NCBI GenBank assembly: GCA_030728245.1
Contig: JANQZX010000142.1
Location: forward strand, 24,613 to 58,279
Length of the DNA: 33,667 nucleotides
Direction of reading: 5' to 3'
From: Saprospiraceae bacterium
Lineage (GTDB): Bacteria; Bacteroidota; Bacteroidia; Chitinophagales; Saprospiraceae
Position numbers and translations under genes: made by a program. Under the pieces are notes generated by a model that was given only the letters and a program-made list of their open reading frames with translations, made no database searches and was not told where the DNA came from. Positions 1 to 9,535 of the stretch are shown here, piece by piece; position 1 is the stretch's first letter; each line of letters begins with the position of its first letter.

Positions 1-1795
<1,795 letters not shown>

Positions 1796-1804
1796 TTTTA
1801 TTGT

Positions 1805-2464
1805 TTAGGGATTAAAAATCAAACTACCTATTCTTACCAAGGTACTTCCTTCGTCTAATGCTATAGGAAAGTCATCTGACATACCAGCGGAAATTTCAGA
1901 AAAGAGGGGGCTGTCAGAAAAATAATCTTTCTTTATTTCTTCGAAAAGAATTCTTAATTGTTTGAACTCAGACCGAATCTGTTGATTATTCTCCGTATTT
2001 GTGGCCATACCCATTAAACCCCTGATTTGAATATTTTTCATGTGTCCAAAAGTTTCATTGGACAATATAGCCTTTACCTCTGATGGTAATAATCCTTGTT
2101 TTGTTTCTTCTTTAGCAATTTTAATTTGCAAAAGACATTCCTGAACAACCTCGTGTTTTTCCGATTGTTTATTTATTTCTTGCAGTAATGAAAGTGAATC
2201 TATAGAATGGATAAGTTTGACGACAGGGATAATTGCTTTTACCTTGTTTTTCTGCAAAGAACCAATAAGATGCCATTCTAAATTACTACCATGCAACTCA
2301 TTTTTTGCCACGAGTTCCTGCACTCGGTTTTCACCAAAAATATTTTGCCCCCAATTTTTTACAGTTTCTATTTCATCGAAACTTTTATATTTGGATACAA
2401 CGATTAATTTTGCTCCATAAGGTTCCAATTTATCAAGAACATTTCGGTAATTATTAATATGCAT
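1805..2464 (-). CDS. yggS: YggS-family PLP homeostasis protein
   Basis: The product is 219 residues, close to the usual 220-235 for the YggS/PROSC (PLPBP) family. These proteins bind pyridoxal 5'-phosphate and help maintain B6 and amino-acid homeostasis; no enzymatic reaction is established. The PLP lysine is Lys25 in the strand LIVVSKY. Further family signatures are FGENRVQE, LEWHLIGSLQKNK, IHSIDS, GLMGMAT, and the C-terminal phosphate-binding region SAGMSDDFPIA with VRIGSLIF. The fold is the alanine-racemase-type N-terminal barrel without the second domain. The gene sits between the deoxynucleoside kinase (11-base gap) and the phosphatase (9-base gap), so all three are probably cotranscribed. 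The ATG is the natural start because the barrel begins about 18 residues later, as in relatives. Confidence 0.95.
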   Translation of the reverse strand: MHINNYRNVLDKLEPYGAKLIVVSKYKSFDEIETVKNWGQNIFGENRVQELVAKNELHGSNLEWHLIGSLQKNKVKAIIPVVKLIHSIDSLSLLQEINKQSEKHEVVQECLLQIKIAKEETKQGLLPSEVKAILSNETFGHMKNIQIRGLMGMATNTENNQQIRSEFKQLRILFEEIKKDYFSDSPLFSEISAGMSDDFPIALDEGSTLVRIGSLIFNP

Positions 2465-2475
2465 TAAGTAATAAT

Positions 2476-3111
2476 TTAAAACAAACCATGTAATTCGGTT
2501 CTAACCGATTGAATAACAGTACCTAAATCTTCCTGTTTGTTAACAAAATCTAATTCATCGGTAGAAATGACAAGTAATCTACCCAATTTGTAATTACTAA
2601 TCCAATTTTCATATCTTTCATTTAATTTTTTAAGATAATCAATACTGATACTACCCTCATATTCCCTTCCTCTGGATTGAATATGATCGACGAGGGTAGG
2701 AATACTGGCTTTAAGGTAAATAAGCAGGTCTGGCGGTTGAATATGGGCGGTCATAGAATTAAACAAAGAAGTATAATTTTTAAAATCTCTTCCCGTCATG
2801 AGACCCATATCATGCAAATTTGGAGCGAAAATATTGGCATCCTCATAGATAGTCCGGTCTTGAATGACAGTCAATTCTCCATTTAATATTTGCATTATCT
2901 GATTATACCGTGTGTGTAAGAAATATATCTGTAAGTTAAATGACCATCTGCGCATATCTGTGTAAAAATCTACCAAATAGGGATTGTCATCTGTACTTTC
3001 ATAGTGTACCTGCCAGCCGAAATGCTTAGCTAATTGATAACATAAGGTTGTTTTACCAGCTCCTATATTGCCTGCAATGGCAATATGTTTTATTTGAGGT
3101 ATTAATTCCAA
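2476..3111 (-). CDS. Deoxynucleoside kinase (dNK/dCK family)
   Basis: This is a cytoplasmic salvage kinase that phosphorylates deoxynucleosides with ATP. The P-loop GNIGAGKTT lies near the N-terminus. It is followed by the substrate-pocket signature DNPYL..FY.D..RW.F..Q..FL..R, the DRTIYED motif that corresponds to the DRS/ERS catalytic motif, and a LID arginine cluster RGREYEG. No ATG lies upstream of the P-loop in frame. Two TTG codons are available, one at 3174 and one at 3111. I use 3111 because it leaves about ten residues ahead of the first strand, as in the family, whereas 3174 adds a cysteine-rich leader that does not look conserved. The length from 3111 is 211 residues. The gene heads the set with yggS and the phosphatase. 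Substrate specificity (dA, dG, dC or dT) cannot be read safely from sequence. Confidence 0.88.
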   Translation of the reverse strand: MELIPQIKHIAIAGNIGAGKTTLCYQLAKHFGWQVHYESTDDNPYLVDFYTDMRRWSFNLQIYFLHTRYNQIMQILNGELTVIQDRTIYEDANIFAPNLHDMGLMTGRDFKNYTSLFNSMTAHIQPPDLLIYLKASIPTLVDHIQSRGREYEGSISIDYLKKLNERYENWISNYKLGRLLVISTDELDFVNKQEDLGTVIQSVRTELHGLF

Positions 3112-3196
3112 GTTCTTTTTTTTAGCTAAAAATAATTTATTGGCGAAAATACAACAACCTGAACACCTTGCCAAAAATTTATTTTTAGCTTTACCC

Positions 3197-3204
3197 TATA
3201 TTTG
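3197..3204 (+). promoter_or_regulatory. Candidate Bacteroidota -7 element for gatC
   Basis: TATATTTG matches the Bacteroidota consensus TAnnTTTG exactly and lies about 43 bases before the gatC ATG. I see no -33 TTG at the expected spacing, so only the -7 half is supported. Confidence 0.45.
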
Positions 3205-3247
3205 AACGTTTGACGAATAAATTGGCATAAACTTCTATAAACTTGTT

Positions 3248-3547
3248 ATGAAAATAGACAAAAACTTAATTTTGAAACTTGAAGATTTGAGTAGATTGAA
3301 ACTTTCTGACGAGGAGAGAGAATCAATGGTTTCAAATTTATCTGATATGTTAAAGCTCGTTGAAAAATTAAAGGAACTTCCAACTGATGACGTTGAGCCA
3401 TTAATTTATATCAACAATGAATCTAACATTTGGAGAAATGATGAATCAGAAACACTGATTTCAGCTGAAATGGCAGTAAAGAATGCGCCTGATGCACATA
3501 AAAACTTTTTTAGTGTGCCAAGGGTTATAAATTTGGATAATAAGTAA
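3248..3547 (+). CDS. gatC: Asp-tRNA(Asn)/Glu-tRNA(Gln) amidotransferase subunit C
   Basis: This 99-residue protein matches GatC, the small subunit that wraps around GatA and GatB in the complex that converts Glu-tRNA(Gln) (or Asp-tRNA(Asn)) to the amide form. Family features are the N-terminal helix LEDLSRLKLSDEERE, the segment LSDMLKLVEKLKELPTDDVEPL, and the C-terminal NAPD...FFSVPRVI, where the family usually has a D..F.VP+V+ ending. Length is typical. gatA and gatB are not in the window, so the subunits are scattered, as is common in this phylum. The ABC ATPase follows after 15 bases, suggesting cotranscription without an obvious functional tie. Confidence 0.95.
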   Translation: MKIDKNLILKLEDLSRLKLSDEERESMVSNLSDMLKLVEKLKELPTDDVEPLIYINNESNIWRNDESETLISAEMAVKNAPDAHKNFFSVPRVINLDNK

Positions 3548-3562
3548 GTACAAACAGACAAC

Positions 3563-4282
3563 ATGGAAAAAAAGCCTCTTATCTCAATTGAGAATTTGCG
3601 AAAAACTTATATTATGGGCGATAATGAGGTTAAAGCATTACAATCTGCCAGCCTCAATATTTATAAAAATGAATATGTTGCATTGATGGGTCCTTCCGGA
3701 TCTGGAAAATCAACGTTAATGAATCTTTTAGGCTGTCTCGATTCACCGACATCTGGCGTTTATTCTCTTAATGGGAATAATGTGGCTAATATGGTCGATG
3801 AAGAACTGGCTATTGTTAGAAATAAGGAAATCGGATTTGTTTTTCAAACTTTTAACCTCTTGCCCAGATTGTCAGCATTAGAAAATGTGGCATTACCTTT
3901 AGTTTATGCAGGTGTTCCGATCAAAGCAAGGCTCAATAGAGCAAAAGATATGTTAGCTGCTGTTGGATTAAAAGATAGGATGGATCATAAGCCTAATGAG
4001 CTCTCCGGTGGCCAAAGACAGAGGGTAGCCGTGGCAAGGGCTTTAGTTAATAATCCATCTATTATTCTTGCAGATGAACCGACGGGGAATCTTGATTCTA
4101 AAACATCTTACGAGATTATGCAATTATTTGAAGAAATTCATAAACTTGGAAATACTATCATTCTTGTTACACACGAACCTGACATCGCTGCGCATGCTCA
4201 CAGAATTGTGAAGCTCAAAGATGGATATATAGAAAGTGATGAGATAAATCAGTCTATTCAAAGTTTTTCAATGCCTGTGTAA
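3563..4282 (+). CDS. ABC transporter ATP-binding protein, LolD/MacB type
   Basis: The 239-residue protein is a complete nucleotide-binding subunit. It has Walker [10 protein letters not shown] (residues 43-51), a Q-loop glutamine in GFVFQ (95), signature LSGGQ (147-151), Walker B ILADEP (168-173), a D-loop, and the H-loop histidine in LVTHE (204). The insert [18 protein letters not shown] is typical of the MacB/LolD/FtsE-like group, which energises lipoprotein release or membrane-embedded extrusion rather than bulk import. No permease gene is adjacent: gatC lies 15 bases upstream and a cobalamin adenosyltransferase follows. The partner is therefore unknown and the exact role (LolD, MacB-like efflux, or other) is open. 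Expected location is the cytoplasmic face of the inner membrane. Confidence 0.92.
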   Translation: MEKKPLISIENLRKTYIMGDNEVKALQSASLNIYKNEYVALMGPSGSGKSTLMNLLGCLDSPTSGVYSLNGNNVANMVDEELAIVRNKEIGFVFQTFNLLPRLSALENVALPLVYAGVPIKARLNRAKDMLAAVGLKDRMDHKPNELSGGQRQRVAVARALVNNPSIILADEPTGNLDSKTSYEIMQLFEEIHKLGNTIILVTHEPDIAAHAHRIVKLKDGYIESDEINQSIQSFSMPV

Positions 4283-4296
4283 ATTTATTGCTTGAA

Positions 4297-4839
4297 ATGA
4301 AAATATATACAAAAAATGGAGATTTGGGAAAGACCTCATTGATAGGCGGCAAATCTCTTTCAAAGAATAATATCAGGATTGAGGCTTATGGAGGTGTTGA
4401 TGAGTTAAACGCTTGGATTGGTCTTTTGGCTGATTTGCTTGAAGATGACCGTCAGGTAACATTTCTAAGGTATATTCAAAATCAGTTGTTTGTCATTGGC
4501 TCCAAATTGGCTACACCAATAAATAGTACTTTCTCCGCACCTGAACTGCCCACGGATTTAATTGAAAAGTTAGAGACTGAGATTGATTTTATGGATGCTG
4601 ATTTAGTAGCTTTAACCAATTTTATACTACCGGGTGGCCATACTTTAGTTTCATACTGTCATTTGGCTCGAGTTGTATGCAGAAGAGTTGAACGAAATAT
4701 AGTCTCTCTTTCAGAAGTAGAAGCGGTTGAAAATCAGATTTTGGCTATTATAAATCGCTTTTCTGATTATCTTTTTATTCTGGCCAGGTATAATGCAAAA
4801 AAATTAAAGGTGGAGGAAATCGTTTGGAAAGCACCTTAA
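4297..4839 (+). CDS. Cob(I)alamin adenosyltransferase, PduO type
   Basis: The enzyme transfers the adenosyl group of ATP to cob(I)alamin to make coenzyme B12. The family signature begins at the first residues: YTKNGDLGKTSLIGG (the ATP-binding N-terminal motif), then YGGVDELNAWIGL. The C-terminal half has LPGGHTLVSYCHLARVVCRRVER and NRFSDYLFILAR, the conserved arginine-rich helix and final helix of the trimeric PduO fold. A TTG nine bases upstream would add three residues, but I choose the ATG at 4297 because relatives start at the MKIYTK-like sequence. Length is about 180 residues, normal for the family. It follows the ABC ATPase with a short gap and probably ends that operon. A B12-dependent enzyme is implied elsewhere in the genome. 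Confidence 0.93.
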   Translation: MKIYTKNGDLGKTSLIGGKSLSKNNIRIEAYGGVDELNAWIGLLADLLEDDRQVTFLRYIQNQLFVIGSKLATPINSTFSAPELPTDLIEKLETEIDFMDADLVALTNFILPGGHTLVSYCHLARVVCRRVERNIVSLSEVEAVENQILAIINRFSDYLFILARYNAKKLKVEEIVWKAP

Positions 4840-4846
4840 AATTTAT

Positions 4847-4876
4847 TTTGATTTCTTGAATTTTCGTATAAATTTG
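4847..4876 (+). promoter_or_regulatory. Candidate promoter for the 7TM-HD gene
   Basis: A -33 TTTG (4847-4850) and a -7 TAAATTTG (4869-4876) are separated by 18 bases, fitting the Bacteroidota housekeeping promoter. The -7 box ends 16 bases before the ATG at 4893, which predicts a very short leader. Confidence 0.6.
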
Positions 4877-4892
4877 CAAGGCAATTCGGTCT

Positions 4893-6290
4893 ATGCCTAG
4901 TAATAACGTGTTTTCAGCAAATTCGCTACGGTTTATCTCCATAATAATCTTTACCGGGTTAATTGTATTCTCATTATTTGTCTTTTTTAATGTATTTACA
5001 AATAACTTTCTTTCCAATGTAGGTATTTCTGTTTTACTTGTTGGTGTTTTTTTACTTCTTACTTTAATCATATACCGAACAATTAATATTGACGAAACCC
5101 TAAATAGATCAATATTTTTTTTATTAAGTTTAATACCTTTTTTTACGTTAATTGCTCATTTACTTAGTCATTATAACCCAGTTTTTTTATACATGATGCC
5201 GTTAGGCATTATCATTATAGTTATTAAATATTTCTTTAATGAAAGTCTTTCTTTTGGTATTTATTTTTCTACGATTTCCAGTATTTTTCTTTCTTTAAAT
5301 CCTTCTATACAGTGGATGTTTTTACAAATTTTTACTGGTTTGCTCATTCTTTTTTTACCCTTTGACAGTAAGAAGCCTTCCCGAATTATTGTTAGTACAA
5401 TAGTGGTTTGCATAACATCTATTTTAATTTCAGTCAGTTTAAAACTAAGTTACCCTATCTTGCAATCTTCTTTTGAGGAACTTATCCTCTTTTTATTCAT
5501 TCAATCTTTATTTTTACTCCTTGCTTATTTAATCATACCTTTCTTAGAAAAGATTTTTTCTTTTACATCAGCATTTTCCTTGAATGAATTAGGAAATTTA
5601 GATAATTTTTTGTTGAAAGAATTGGCGCTAAAAGCTCCAGGTACATATCAACATTCTATACAGGTAAGTTATCTGGCGGAAGCCGCTGCACAAAAAATTC
5701 ATGTTAATAGCTTATTATGCAGGGTAGGCGGGTTATACCACGATATTGGTAAAATAGTCAATCCTGATTATTTTAATGAGAATATTCAAAGTCTTAATCC
5801 TTTTGAAAATCAATCGTTTCACAGAAGTGCAGCTATGATCATTAAACATGTAAGGGATGGTATAGACTTAGGAAAAAAATATAGATTGCCCGAAATAGTC
5901 ATAGACTTTATAAGAACACATCACGGCACTACCAAAGTAGAATATTTTTATCGAAAATTTAAAGCCACTGACAATTGTTACGATGTCAATGAGGCAGATT
6001 TTACATATCCTGGCCCCAAGCCATCTACCAGAGAGCAGTCTATTGTAATGCTTGCCGATACGGTAGAGGCTGCTTGTAGAAGTTTAAAAAATCCAACAGA
6101 GGGAGATCTTTTCGATTTGATTGATAGATTAATTGAGCGTAAGATAGAGATGGGGCAATTCGATGAATCACACTTATCAGGTAAGGAACTTGATTTATGT
6201 AAAGAGGTATTCAAAGATTACATTAAAACTTTTTACCATCAAAGAATTTCTTATCCCGAACCAGTAAATTCGGGACAAGAATTCTTGTGA
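4893..6290 (+). CDS. Membrane HD-domain phosphohydrolase, 7TM-HD (PgpH-like), short form
   Basis: This 465-residue inner-membrane protein has about eight hydrophobic helices (roughly residues 13-35, 41-61, 73-92, 97-114, 118-135, 139-157, 164-185, 196-215), followed by a cytoplasmic HD domain. HD metal ligands are present: His254 (TYQHS), His283-Asp284 (LYHDIGK), His310, His343 and His344 (RTHHG), and Asp389 (MLADTVE). The GPKPSTREQ loop and the ADTVEAACRSL helix are those of the PgpH group, which hydrolyses cyclic di-AMP. PgpH proteins normally have about 650-800 residues, with a large extracytoplasmic 7TMR-HDED domain after the first helix. Here helix 1 runs almost directly into the membrane bundle, so that domain is missing. 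Activity on c-di-AMP is inferred from the family. The last codons contain a long inverted repeat. Confidence 0.88.
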   Translation: MPSNNVFSANSLRFISIIIFTGLIVFSLFVFFNVFTNNFLSNVGISVLLVGVFLLLTLIIYRTINIDETLNRSIFFLLSLIPFFTLIAHLLSHYNPVFLYMMPLGIIIIVIKYFFNESLSFGIYFSTISSIFLSLNPSIQWMFLQIFTGLLILFLPFDSKKPSRIIVSTIVVCITSILISVSLKLSYPILQSSFEELILFLFIQSLFLLLAYLIIPFLEKIFSFTSAFSLNELGNLDNFLLKELALKAPGTYQHSIQVSYLAEAAAQKIHVNSLLCRVGGLYHDIGKIVNPDYFNENIQSLNPFENQSFHRSAAMIIKHVRDGIDLGKKYRLPEIVIDFIRTHHGTTKVEYFYRKFKATDNCYDVNEADFTYPGPKPSTREQSIVMLADTVEAACRSLKNPTEGDLFDLIDRLIERKIEMGQFDESHLSGKELDLCKEVFKDYIKTFYHQRISYPEPVNSGQEFL

Positions 6291-6302
6291 TACTTATTTT
6301 TT
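6242..6302. terminator. Bidirectional terminator-like hairpin inside the 3' end of the HD gene
   Basis: Bases 6242-6260 pair with 6269-6286 (17 pairs, one A-C mismatch at 6253/6276, one bulged T at 6247) around an 8-base loop. The inner 7 bp (TCCCGAA/TTCGGGA) are perfect. A run of six Ts follows at 6297-6302 on the plus strand, somewhat distant from the stem. The right arm is part of a 14-base palindrome at 6275-6288. The structure lies wholly in the last codons of the HD gene and directly downstream of the convergent hydrolase stop. Confidence 0.65.
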
Positions 6303-8165
6303 AATCATAGGTAAAATAATCCTTGATGGATATTTTGTGCTATGATGTACTTTATTTTTTGCTACTACACCAACTTTTTCGTCATAGTTATTTCCTCCTG
6401 TATTTAGATTTCTGTCAAATCTTGGAAAATTACTACTCGAAATTTCAATTCTTATTTGATGTCCTTTTGGAAAAAAATTACTTGTTGATAAAGCTGATAG
6501 CTTCACTTCATATACTTTATCTTTTTCCATAAATACTTCTTTGTCATAACCTTCTCTATATCTAACCCTTTGAATAGTCTCGTCAAGATTATAGGCCTTT
6601 CCATCGGGATAAACATCTATCAATTTAAGGGTAAAATCAGTATCTTTAGCATCGGACGATACAAAGAGAACAGACTCTATAAAGCCGCTAATTTCAACAT
6701 CTTCGGTTAAAGGTGGCGTAGAATAAACCAAGATATCTTCTCTTAATTCCATAGTTTGTTGATCTAAAGATCCTCCTTGGATAGCGTTACCAATACAACA
6801 AACATTACCACCAAAAGAATTTATAGGATTTGCCGGATCATAAGAAAATTGGTCCGGTAAATCTGTTTTAGGGGCTGATAGGGTCAATGTACCGTCTCCA
6901 TTTCTGGAATTTGCTTTACCATTACTATTTAAATAAAATGGAGTAGCTACGGCTTCTTTTGGAGGCCAGGTTTCACTTTGTTGCCATTTATTAGAACCCA
7001 TAGTAAAATATTGAACTCTGGGCAATTTGCTTTTTACGCCATTTTCCTGACCTTTTAACCAGTAATCGAACCAGCTATAAGTTAGCGCGTCATAATCTAA
7101 TCGGGCATCTCCTACACTTCTTTCACCCACAATGGTATTTTCGGTTGCTCTTTTAAAGGAGCAATGTAAGGTAGGAGCAATAACCAAATATTGATTATCA
7201 GCAGCTTCAGGAAATTTAGATTTGTCTCTTAATAGGTTAAAGAGGGAAATATTAGGAGTTGTAGCGACATCATACCATGAAACGAACCAGTAGGAGGGTT
7301 TTTTAAATGCCATATTGTCATGAAACAAACCACCTTGAAACCATTTTTGGTCGTTAGGTTTTCTGCGAATCATGTCTTCATAAACGCCTATCGGACCATT
7401 TACATTTTTAATAATATCCTGAACTGGTAAATGCTTTAACGCGGTAACCCAGTCAACTTTTGGGTTTTCAGGGGCCAGGTCAAAGTTCCGGGAAACTCTT
7501 ATTAACTCCTCTTGGGTAATATCAACTGGAAAAGTAGGTCTTACTCTGTCATTTTGAACACTATATAGCCAGGAAGTGAATAACATCTGCTGTGCTCCGC
7601 CTCTAAACCAATTACCCTGCTCATATAAATTTCCAATTTTTCCAACGCCAGCGCCAAATCCTTGTGGAACGAGTGCAGTATGCGCCGGGTGATCGAGGGA
7701 TGCTACAGCCATTTGCCATTCTGCCGTTGAAGAACAACCGATGGTACCAATTTTCTGATTGGACCATTCCTGTGAGGAAATCCAAGAAAATGCATCATAA
7801 CCATCTGTTGTGGGCGTGCCAAGAATATCCCAAACCCCTTCAGAAAAAAAACGTCCTCGTTCATTTTGAACAATATAGACATAACCTCTTTTTACAGCAT
7901 CATAAGCGGTCTCATACTGTCTAATCATCTCCTTACCGTCAATCCATTGATTGAAATTATAAGGTGTTTTAGATAAAATAACAGGATATTTTCCCGGGCC
8001 TTTGGGCCTGTAAATATCTGTAGCAAGCCTTATACCATCACGCATAGGCATCATCACTTTTTGGTCAACTACGGCAATTTCTTTTAATTTTTCAAGAGTA
8101 ACTGCCTCATTTTGCCCAAATAAAATGAGTGGGAATAAAAATAGAAATAAGAAATGTTTTTTCAT
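6294..8165 (-). CDS. Secreted CocE/NonD (X-Pro dipeptidyl-peptidase-like, S15) hydrolase
   Basis: The product is an alpha/beta hydrolase of the CocE/PepX superfamily, secreted or periplasmic. The start at 8165 gives a clean signal peptide ([17 protein letters not shown], then Q). A longer reading from 8201 would precede it with a charged stretch and overlap purB, so I reject it. The N-terminal strand has the typical [14 protein letters not shown]. The nucleophile elbow is G-C-S-S-T (Ser145). A WYD motif in the middle and PTLHC mark the likely acid and histidine regions. The C-terminal 200 residues are the PepX_C jelly-roll ([30 protein letters not shown]). Length is about 623 residues, usual for the group. 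Members cleave proline dipeptides, acyl esters or beta-lactam side chains, so the substrate is unknown. It ends the purB operon. Confidence 0.9.
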   Translation of the reverse strand: MKKHFLFLFLFPLILFGQNEAVTLEKLKEIAVVDQKVMMPMRDGIRLATDIYRPKGPGKYPVILSKTPYNFNQWIDGKEMIRQYETAYDAVKRGYVYIVQNERGRFFSEGVWDILGTPTTDGYDAFSWISSQEWSNQKIGTIGCSSTAEWQMAVASLDHPAHTALVPQGFGAGVGKIGNLYEQGNWFRGGAQQMLFTSWLYSVQNDRVRPTFPVDITQEELIRVSRNFDLAPENPKVDWVTALKHLPVQDIIKNVNGPIGVYEDMIRRKPNDQKWFQGGLFHDNMAFKKPSYWFVSWYDVATTPNISLFNLLRDKSKFPEAADNQYLVIAPTLHCSFKRATENTIVGERSVGDARLDYDALTYSWFDYWLKGQENGVKSKLPRVQYFTMGSNKWQQSETWPPKEAVATPFYLNSNGKANSRNGDGTLTLSAPKTDLPDQFSYDPANPINSFGGNVCCIGNAIQGGSLDQQTMELREDILVYSTPPLTEDVEISGFIESVLFVSSDAKDTDFTLKLIDVYPDGKAYNLDETIQRVRYREGYDKEVFMEKDKVYEVKLSALSTSNFFPKGHQIRIEISSSNFPRFDRNLNTGGNNYDEKVGVVAKNKVHHSTKYPSRIILPMIKK

Positions 8166-8175
8166 GTAAGTAGAT

Positions 8176-9519
8176 TTAAAATGATTTTTCAGCTTTTCCA
8201 ATATAGTTAAATGGGGTTATTTTTAGTAACTCCATTTTTACCTCTTCATTCACATTAAGGGTATGGATAAATTGATGAATTTCGCTTTCAGTTACATTAC
8301 TGACCCCTCTCGTCAGATCTTTTAACGCTTCATAAGGTTTTGGGAACCCCTCCCTTCTTAATATTGTTTGAATAGCTTCTGCTACAACCATCCAGTTTTT
8401 ACTTAAATCTGATGATATTTTATCTTCTTGAACACGTAATTTTGATAAGCCCTTTTTTAATGATTTTATTGCAATTAAGGTATGAGCAAAAGGGACACCT
8501 GTATTTCTAAGCACGGTACTGTCAGTTAAATCCCTTTGTAACCTGGAAATAGGTAATTTTTCAGCCAGATGGTGAAATAAAGCATTGGCAACACCTAAGT
8601 TCCCTTCTGCATTTTCAAAATCAATAGGATTTACTTTATGTGGCATAGCAGAGGAACCAATTTCACCTTGAATAGTAGCTTGTTTAAAATAATCCATGGA
8701 GATATAAGTCCATATATCTCTTGAAAAATCTATAAGTATAGTATTTATTCGTTGTAAATTATGGAAGAGAGCGGCTAAATTATCATAATGTTCAATCTGA
8801 GTAGTTGGTTTTGACCTGTCTAGTCCGAGAGACGCTAAAAATTCATTTGCAAAATGATGCCAGTCTGTGGATGGATATGCTACATAATGTGCATTAAAAT
8901 TTCCTGTTGCGCCACCAAATTTACCGTTTATTGGTACGGTGGATAAATGTGCTACTTGTACGTTTAATCTGGACACAAAAACACCTATTTCTTTACCCAA
9001 AGTTGTTGGTGAAGCAGGTTGTCCATGGGTCCTGGCCAGTAATGGTATGTTGCCCCATGCTTCTTCCATAGATTTTAATTCGTGGACTAAGGAATAAATT
9101 TGGGTGTAAAAAACATCCGTTAAAAAATCTTTAATGGATAATGGAATGGCGGTATTGTTGATATCCTGAGAGGTTAAGCCAAAATGTATCCATTCGGAAA
9201 TATCTGATAAATCCATAGTATCAAATTTTTCTTTTAGATAGTATTCAACGGCTTTAATATCATGGTTTGTAATTGACTCGATTTCTTTAATTTTCAAAGC
9301 TTCTTTGATATCAAATGAAGTAAAAAGCTCCAATATAGCCTCTTTATTTTCTTTCAGTTTTTGTGATCCCCTGAATGAAATCTGTCCTGAAAGTTTCATT
9401 AAATATTGGATTTCAACAAAAATTCTATATTTAATGAGTGCGAATTCACTAAAATAAGATGAAAGTTCTTTTGTTTTGTCGGCGTAACGACCATCAATAG
9501 GAGAAATTGCGGTAATCAT
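8176..9519 (-). CDS. purB: Adenylosuccinate lyase
   Basis: PurB performs two beta-eliminations in purine synthesis: SAICAR to AICAR plus fumarate, and adenylosuccinate to AMP plus fumarate. The 447-residue protein starts [15 protein letters not shown], the usual start for the E. coli-like PurB group. It carries TSQDINNT (about 116-123), [10 protein letters not shown] (about 164-173), and the fumarase/lyase signature [10 protein letters not shown] (289-298) that holds the catalytic serine loop. The [14 protein letters not shown] segment is also as expected. It is second in a minus-strand operon: the BioD-like ATPase ends 16 bases upstream and the secreted hydrolase starts 10 bases downstream. 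No purine riboswitch or operator is recognisable upstream, and the promoter probably lies before the first gene of the set. Confidence 0.98.
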   Translation of the reverse strand: MITAISPIDGRYADKTKELSSYFSEFALIKYRIFVEIQYLMKLSGQISFRGSQKLKENKEAILELFTSFDIKEALKIKEIESITNHDIKAVEYYLKEKFDTMDLSDISEWIHFGLTSQDINNTAIPLSIKDFLTDVFYTQIYSLVHELKSMEEAWGNIPLLARTHGQPASPTTLGKEIGVFVSRLNVQVAHLSTVPINGKFGGATGNFNAHYVAYPSTDWHHFANEFLASLGLDRSKPTTQIEHYDNLAALFHNLQRINTILIDFSRDIWTYISMDYFKQATIQGEIGSSAMPHKVNPIDFENAEGNLGVANALFHHLAEKLPISRLQRDLTDSTVLRNTGVPFAHTLIAIKSLKKGLSKLRVQEDKISSDLSKNWMVVAEAIQTILRREGFPKPYEALKDLTRGVSNVTESEIHQFIHTLNVNEEVKMELLKITPFNYIGKAEKSF

Positions 9520-9535
9520 AAGTTTATTTATAGGT

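Noticed and set aside
4775-5071. 98-residue minus-strand frame at the start of the HD gene
   Set aside because: Antisense to the first membrane helices, so its charged composition simply mirrors them; it also overlaps the promoter.
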